49,317 bases of DNA, taken from assembly GCF_007990715.1 (NCBI RefSeq), contig NZ_BJWY01000044.1, forward strand, positions 1 to 49,317. Direction: 5' to 3'. Of the stretch, positions 46,626 through 49,317 are shown one piece after another. Numbering within the stretch: the stretch's first letter is position 1; every line of letters begins with the position of its first letter. A program made the position numbers and the translations under genes. This DNA comes from Nocardia seriolae NBRC 15557 (GTDB taxonomy: Bacteria > Actinomycetota > Actinomycetes > Mycobacteriales > Mycobacteriaceae). The notes beneath the pieces were generated by a model. That model was given only the letters and a program-made list of their open reading frames with translations. It searched no databases and was not told the origin of the DNA.

Positions 46626-47498
46626 ATGTGTGCGCCGTTGCCGACATTGTGCGGGAAGCCGGTGGCGACGGATCGGGCGCTGGTGATGGCGATCGTGAAC
46701 CGGACGCCGGATTCCTTTTATGACAGGGGCGCCACGTTCACCGACGAGGCCGCCATGAACGCCGTGGACCGGGCGGTGGCCGAGGGTGCGGATCTGGTCG
46801 ATATCGGCGGGGTGAAGGCCGGGCCGGGCTCGGAGGTGGACGCCGTCGAGGAGGCCCGGCGGGTGGTGCCGTTCGTGGCCGCCCTCCGGGAGCGCCATCC
46901 GGATCTGCTCATCAGCGTGGACACCTGGCGGGCCGGGGTGGCGCGTGCGGCGGTGGCCGAGGGCGCGGACCTGATCAACGACACCTGGGCCGGGGCAGAC
47001 CCGGAGCTGGTCGGGGTGGCCGCGGAATTGGGCGTAGGAATCGTGTGTTCTCACACCGGAGGTGCGATTCCGCGGACCCGTCCGCACCGGGTCCGGTACG
47101 CGGATGTGGTGACCCAGGTCACCGAGACGGTGGTGGCCGCCGCCGAAAATGCTGCGGCCGCAGGGGTGGCCAAGGACTCGATTTTGATCGACCCGACCCA
47201 TGATTTCGGCAAAAACACCTATCACGGGCTCGAATTGTTGCGGGCGATAGACGTTCTTGTGAAAACCGGATGGCCCGTCTTGATGGCGCTGAGCAATAAG
47301 GATTTCATCGGAGAGACTCTTGGTGTCGGGCTGTCCGAACGATTGGAGGGCACATTGGCAGCGACTGCTTGGTCAGCCGCCGCGGGTGCTCGCGTCTTTC
47401 GAGTACACGAGGTGGCCCACACGCGCCGGGTGGTGGACATGATCGCCGCCATCCAGGGTCTCCGTCCGCCAGCCCGTACGTTGCGAGGACTCGCATGA
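46626..47498 (+). CDS. folP2: FolP2, dihydropteroate-synthase-like protein
   Basis: 290 residues with the DHPS TIM-barrel pattern: VMAIVNRTPDSFYD, DIGGVKAGPGSEV (classical DHPS has DxGGxSTRPG; the Ser-Thr-Arg is replaced), LLISVDTWRAGVA, INDTWAG, DPTHDFGK and VFRVHEVAHTRR. The loop difference matches FolP2 of mycobacteria (Rv1207), which lacks DHPS activity. A -10-like TACAGT at 46613-46618 ends 7 nt before ATG 46626, suggesting a leaderless mRNA. The stop overlaps gpgS by 4 nt. Confidence 0.93.
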   Translation: MCAPLPTLCGKPVATDRALVMAIVNRTPDSFYDRGATFTDEAAMNAVDRAVAEGADLVDIGGVKAGPGSEVDAVEEARRVVPFVAALRERHPDLLISVDTWRAGVARAAVAEGADLINDTWAGADPELVGVAAELGVGIVCSHTGGAIPRTRPHRVRYADVVTQVTETVVAAAENAAAAGVAKDSILIDPTHDFGKNTYHGLELLRAIDVLVKTGWPVLMALSNKDFIGETLGVGLSERLEGTLAATAWSAAAGARVFRVHEVAHTRRVVDMIAAIQGLRPPARTLRGLA

Positions 47499-48418
47499 AA
47501 ACAGACTGGGTGCACACCAACACCTTCGATCGACCCGACTGGACCATCGAGGAGCTGATCGCGGCCAAGGGCGACCGCACGGTGTCCGTGGTTCTGCCCG
47601 CCCTCAACGAGGAATCCACCGTGGCCGCCGTCGTGGCCAGCATCCGGCCCCTGGTCGGCACGCTGGTGGACGAACTCGTGGTCCTGGACTCCGGGTCCAC
47701 CGATGCCACCGCCGTCCGCGCCACGGCCGCCGGAGCCCGCGTGGTGACCCGGGAACAAGCCGTCCCCGAACTCGAGCCGGTCCCCGGCAAGGGCGAGTGC
47801 CTGTGGCGCTCGCTGGCCGTCACCAGCGGCGACATCATCGCCTTCGTGGACTCCGACCTGATCGACCCCGACCCGAACTTCGTGCCCAAACTGCTGGGCC
47901 CGCTGCTCACCGTGGACGGCATGCACCTGGTCAAGGCGTACTACCGCCGGCCGCTGCGCACCGGCGAGGCGGTCGAGCACCACGGCGGCGGCCGCGTCAC
48001 CGAACTGGTGGCCCGCCCGTTGCTCGCGGCCCTGCGCCCGGAACTCTCGAATGTCTTGCAGCCCTTGGGCGGTGAGTACGCGGGCACCCGGGAGCTGCTC
48101 ACCTCGGTGCCCTTCGCGCCCGGCTACGGCGTCGAAATCGGCCTGCTGCTCGACACTTACGACCTGCTCGGCCTGTCCAGCATCGGCCAGGTAAACCTCG
48201 GCGTCCGCCAGCACCGCAACCGCCCGCTGGCCGACCTGGGCGTCATGAGCCGCCAGATCCTGGGCACCGTGCTGGGCCGCAGCGGCATCCAGGACTCCGG
48301 TGCCGCGCTGACCCAATTCCCGATGGTGGCAGGCGAATTCATCGCCCACGCCACCGAGGTCTCGCTGTCCGACCGCCCGCCGATGAACACCCTGCGGCCC
48401 GAAGAGGCAGCCGCCTGA
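47495..48418 (+). CDS. gpgS: Glucosyl-3-phosphoglycerate synthase
   Basis: 307 residues, GT81 family, GT-A fold. LPALNEESTVAAVV is at the nucleotide-sugar site, VLDSGSTDAT follows, and FVDSDLIDPDP contains the metal-binding DSD. It transfers glucose from UDP-glucose to 3-phosphoglycerate, the first step of methylglucose lipopolysaccharide synthesis, which regulates fatty-acid chain length in Mycobacteriales. It corresponds to Rv1208. ATG 47495 overlaps the folP2 stop (ATGA), so the pair is translationally coupled. Confidence 0.95.
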   Translation: MKTDWVHTNTFDRPDWTIEELIAAKGDRTVSVVLPALNEESTVAAVVASIRPLVGTLVDELVVLDSGSTDATAVRATAAGARVVTREQAVPELEPVPGKGECLWRSLAVTSGDIIAFVDSDLIDPDPNFVPKLLGPLLTVDGMHLVKAYYRRPLRTGEAVEHHGGGRVTELVARPLLAALRPELSNVLQPLGGEYAGTRELLTSVPFAPGYGVEIGLLLDTYDLLGLSSIGQVNLGVRQHRNRPLADLGVMSRQILGTVLGRSGIQDSGAALTQFPMVAGEFIAHATEVSLSDRPPMNTLRPEEAAA

Positions 48419-48425
48419 AGGGCAT

Positions 48426-49262
48426 TCACCGGTCGTGACGGTAGATCGGGGTGAGTAGATCCGCCTCGATCGGCTCGCCCGTCGACCGGTCGTAGCGCAC
48501 ACCCACCACCGCCGAGAAGGGGTGGGTGCCCGCGCGCTCGTGCAGGGTGGCGAGTCTGGTTGCCAGCAGCCGGATCGCGCCCAGCGAGGCGGGCGGGTGC
48601 AGGCCGTCGATGACCAGCACGCTGCCCTTGCCGTCCGGGCGGGGGAGGCGGGCCAGATAGGCGATGTCGTAGGGCTCGGTGCCGCCCGGCCGGTAGACGC
48701 GGCGGGCGGCCCGGTCCTCTATGCCCCGGCGCACCCGTCCGGCCCGCGCCACGGTGCGGCGCAGGCGGGGATCCGCGGCCACCAAATAGCGCAGGCTGGG
48801 CGATAATTCGGGTCCGCCGAGCACGATCAGGCCGTCCCGGTCCAGATCCAGCGGGCGGCCCGGTAGGAAGCGCTGCACATTGGCGGTGAAGCCCAGTTCA
48901 CGCAATAGCTCCACCAGCCGGTGCGGTGCGGCGGCATCCGGCGCACCCACCAGGGCGATGGCGCGCGTGGTGCTGCGCACGTCCGGGGTGAGGATTGTCA
49001 GCGGGCCGTGCCCGAAGAACAAACCCTCCGGTACCGGACCCTGCGTGCTCACCTGATGAATGCGGGCGCGGGAAAGTCCCGCGGCCGCACCGATTCTCGC
49101 GAACGTCCAGCCCTCGGCATGCAGTTCACGGATGACGGCGCGGCGGATGCGAGTCAGCTCATTGATCTGCTGCTGCGCGGCTGCCACGCCTTCGGTGGCG
49201 GCTTTCAGGCGTTCGACCTTGTCCTCGATCGCGAATACCCGGGCCACCTCGTCGGCCGACAT
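48426..49262 (-). CDS. Sigma-region-4-like HTH protein with unrecognised C-terminal domain
   Basis: 278 residues. A short coiled N-terminal helix (residues 10-35) leads into an HTH (VIRELHAEGWTFARIGAAAGLSRARIHQV, ~43-71). The ~200-residue C-terminal part alternates strands and helices like a Rossmann-type sensor: IALVGAPDAAAPHRLVELL, GLIVLGGPELSPSL, then DIAYLARLPRP and SVLVIDGLHPPASLGA. I do not recognise that domain; it may bind a nucleotide or act as an effector. The ATG lies 4-5 nt after the predicted transcript start and has no Shine-Dalgarno sequence. Confidence 0.7.
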   Translation of the reverse strand: MSADEVARVFAIEDKVERLKAATEGVAAAQQQINELTRIRRAVIRELHAEGWTFARIGAAAGLSRARIHQVSTQGPVPEGLFFGHGPLTILTPDVRSTTRAIALVGAPDAAAPHRLVELLRELGFTANVQRFLPGRPLDLDRDGLIVLGGPELSPSLRYLVAADPRLRRTVARAGRVRRGIEDRAARRVYRPGGTEPYDIAYLARLPRPDGKGSVLVIDGLHPPASLGAIRLLATRLATLHERAGTHPFSAVVGVRYDRSTGEPIEADLLTPIYRHDR

Positions 49263-49272
49263 GTGCGCAGTC

Positions 49273-49300
49273 TAGATAGCTGGACAGCGTCATGCGTCAA
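49273..49300 (-). promoter_or_regulatory. Promoter with TTGACG and TATCTA, near-leaderless
   Basis: On the minus strand, TTGACG (49295-49300) and TATCTA (49273-49278) are 16 bp apart, placing the transcript start about 4-5 nt before ATG 49262. This is the best -35/-10 pair in the window. Confidence 0.6.
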
Positions 49301-49317
49301 GTCCGCTGGACTAGTAC

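Overview
The window is high-GC actinobacterial DNA, most likely from Nocardia or a close relative in the Mycobacteriales. It carries genes for phosphatidylinositol mannosides (pimE, lpqW), mycothiol (mshB), coenzyme F420 (fbiC), methylglucose lipopolysaccharide (gpgS) and meso-diaminopimelate (dapC, dapD, dapE). From about 9.8 kb onward the gene order follows the Mycobacterium tuberculosis block from about Rv1157c to Rv1208, but without the PE/PPE genes that sit between lpqW and mshB there. The secreted cholesterol oxidase and the large SARP/AAA regulator fit Nocardia better than Mycobacterium. The genus is inferred; no 16S rRNA gene is present.

Region 1 (1-9.8 kb, accessory): a GNAT acetyltransferase, an unknown protein, an orphan MmyB-type sensor domain divergent from a 1258-residue SARP/AAA regulator, a membrane-anchored CHAP-domain protein, a protein made of two copies of one unknown module, a Tat-exported DUF1906 protein, and a small protein with serine at every third residue.

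Region 2 (9.8-31 kb, conserved block): a secreted protein, two tandem pimE-type mannosyltransferases (each preceded by a six-codon coupled mini-ORF), a small Cys/Lys-rich protein under an IdeR-like iron box in an apparent operon with phhB, then typA, lpqW, mshB, a 53-residue ORF, an Rv1171-like membrane protein and an F420-type (FDOR) reductase, these last overlapping by 4 nt. An FAD oxidase, an SDR and two bacterial PH-domain proteins follow. A secreted beta-propeller, fbiC, fdxC, dapC and a tRNA-Asp complete the block. A 44/50-identical 50-bp element in inverted orientation flanks fbiC and lies 130-139 bp upstream of the outward-facing propeller and fdxC genes.

Region 3 (31-40 kb): cholesterol oxidase, delta1-pyrroline-5-carboxylate dehydrogenase, a frameshifted proline dehydrogenase, two DUF2236/MpaB paralogues around a TetR regulator with a clear palindromic operator, fadD36, an F420/FMN split-barrel gene with an internal TAG, and a small secreted protein.

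Region 4 (40-49.3 kb): dapD and dapE divergent, a GGAGCG-rich long hairpin, two tandem LOG-family genes, fadD6, a GH16-like lipoprotein lacking the middle catalytic Asp, folP2 and gpgS, and an HTH protein with an unrecognised C-terminal domain.

Themes: cell-envelope mannolipids (pimE x2, lpqW), low-molecular-weight thiol and F420 redox chemistry, lysine/DAP synthesis, proline and sterol catabolism. The least explained elements are the (S-x-x)n protein, the pimE mini-ORFs, the iron-box Cys/Lys protein and the paired 50-bp element.
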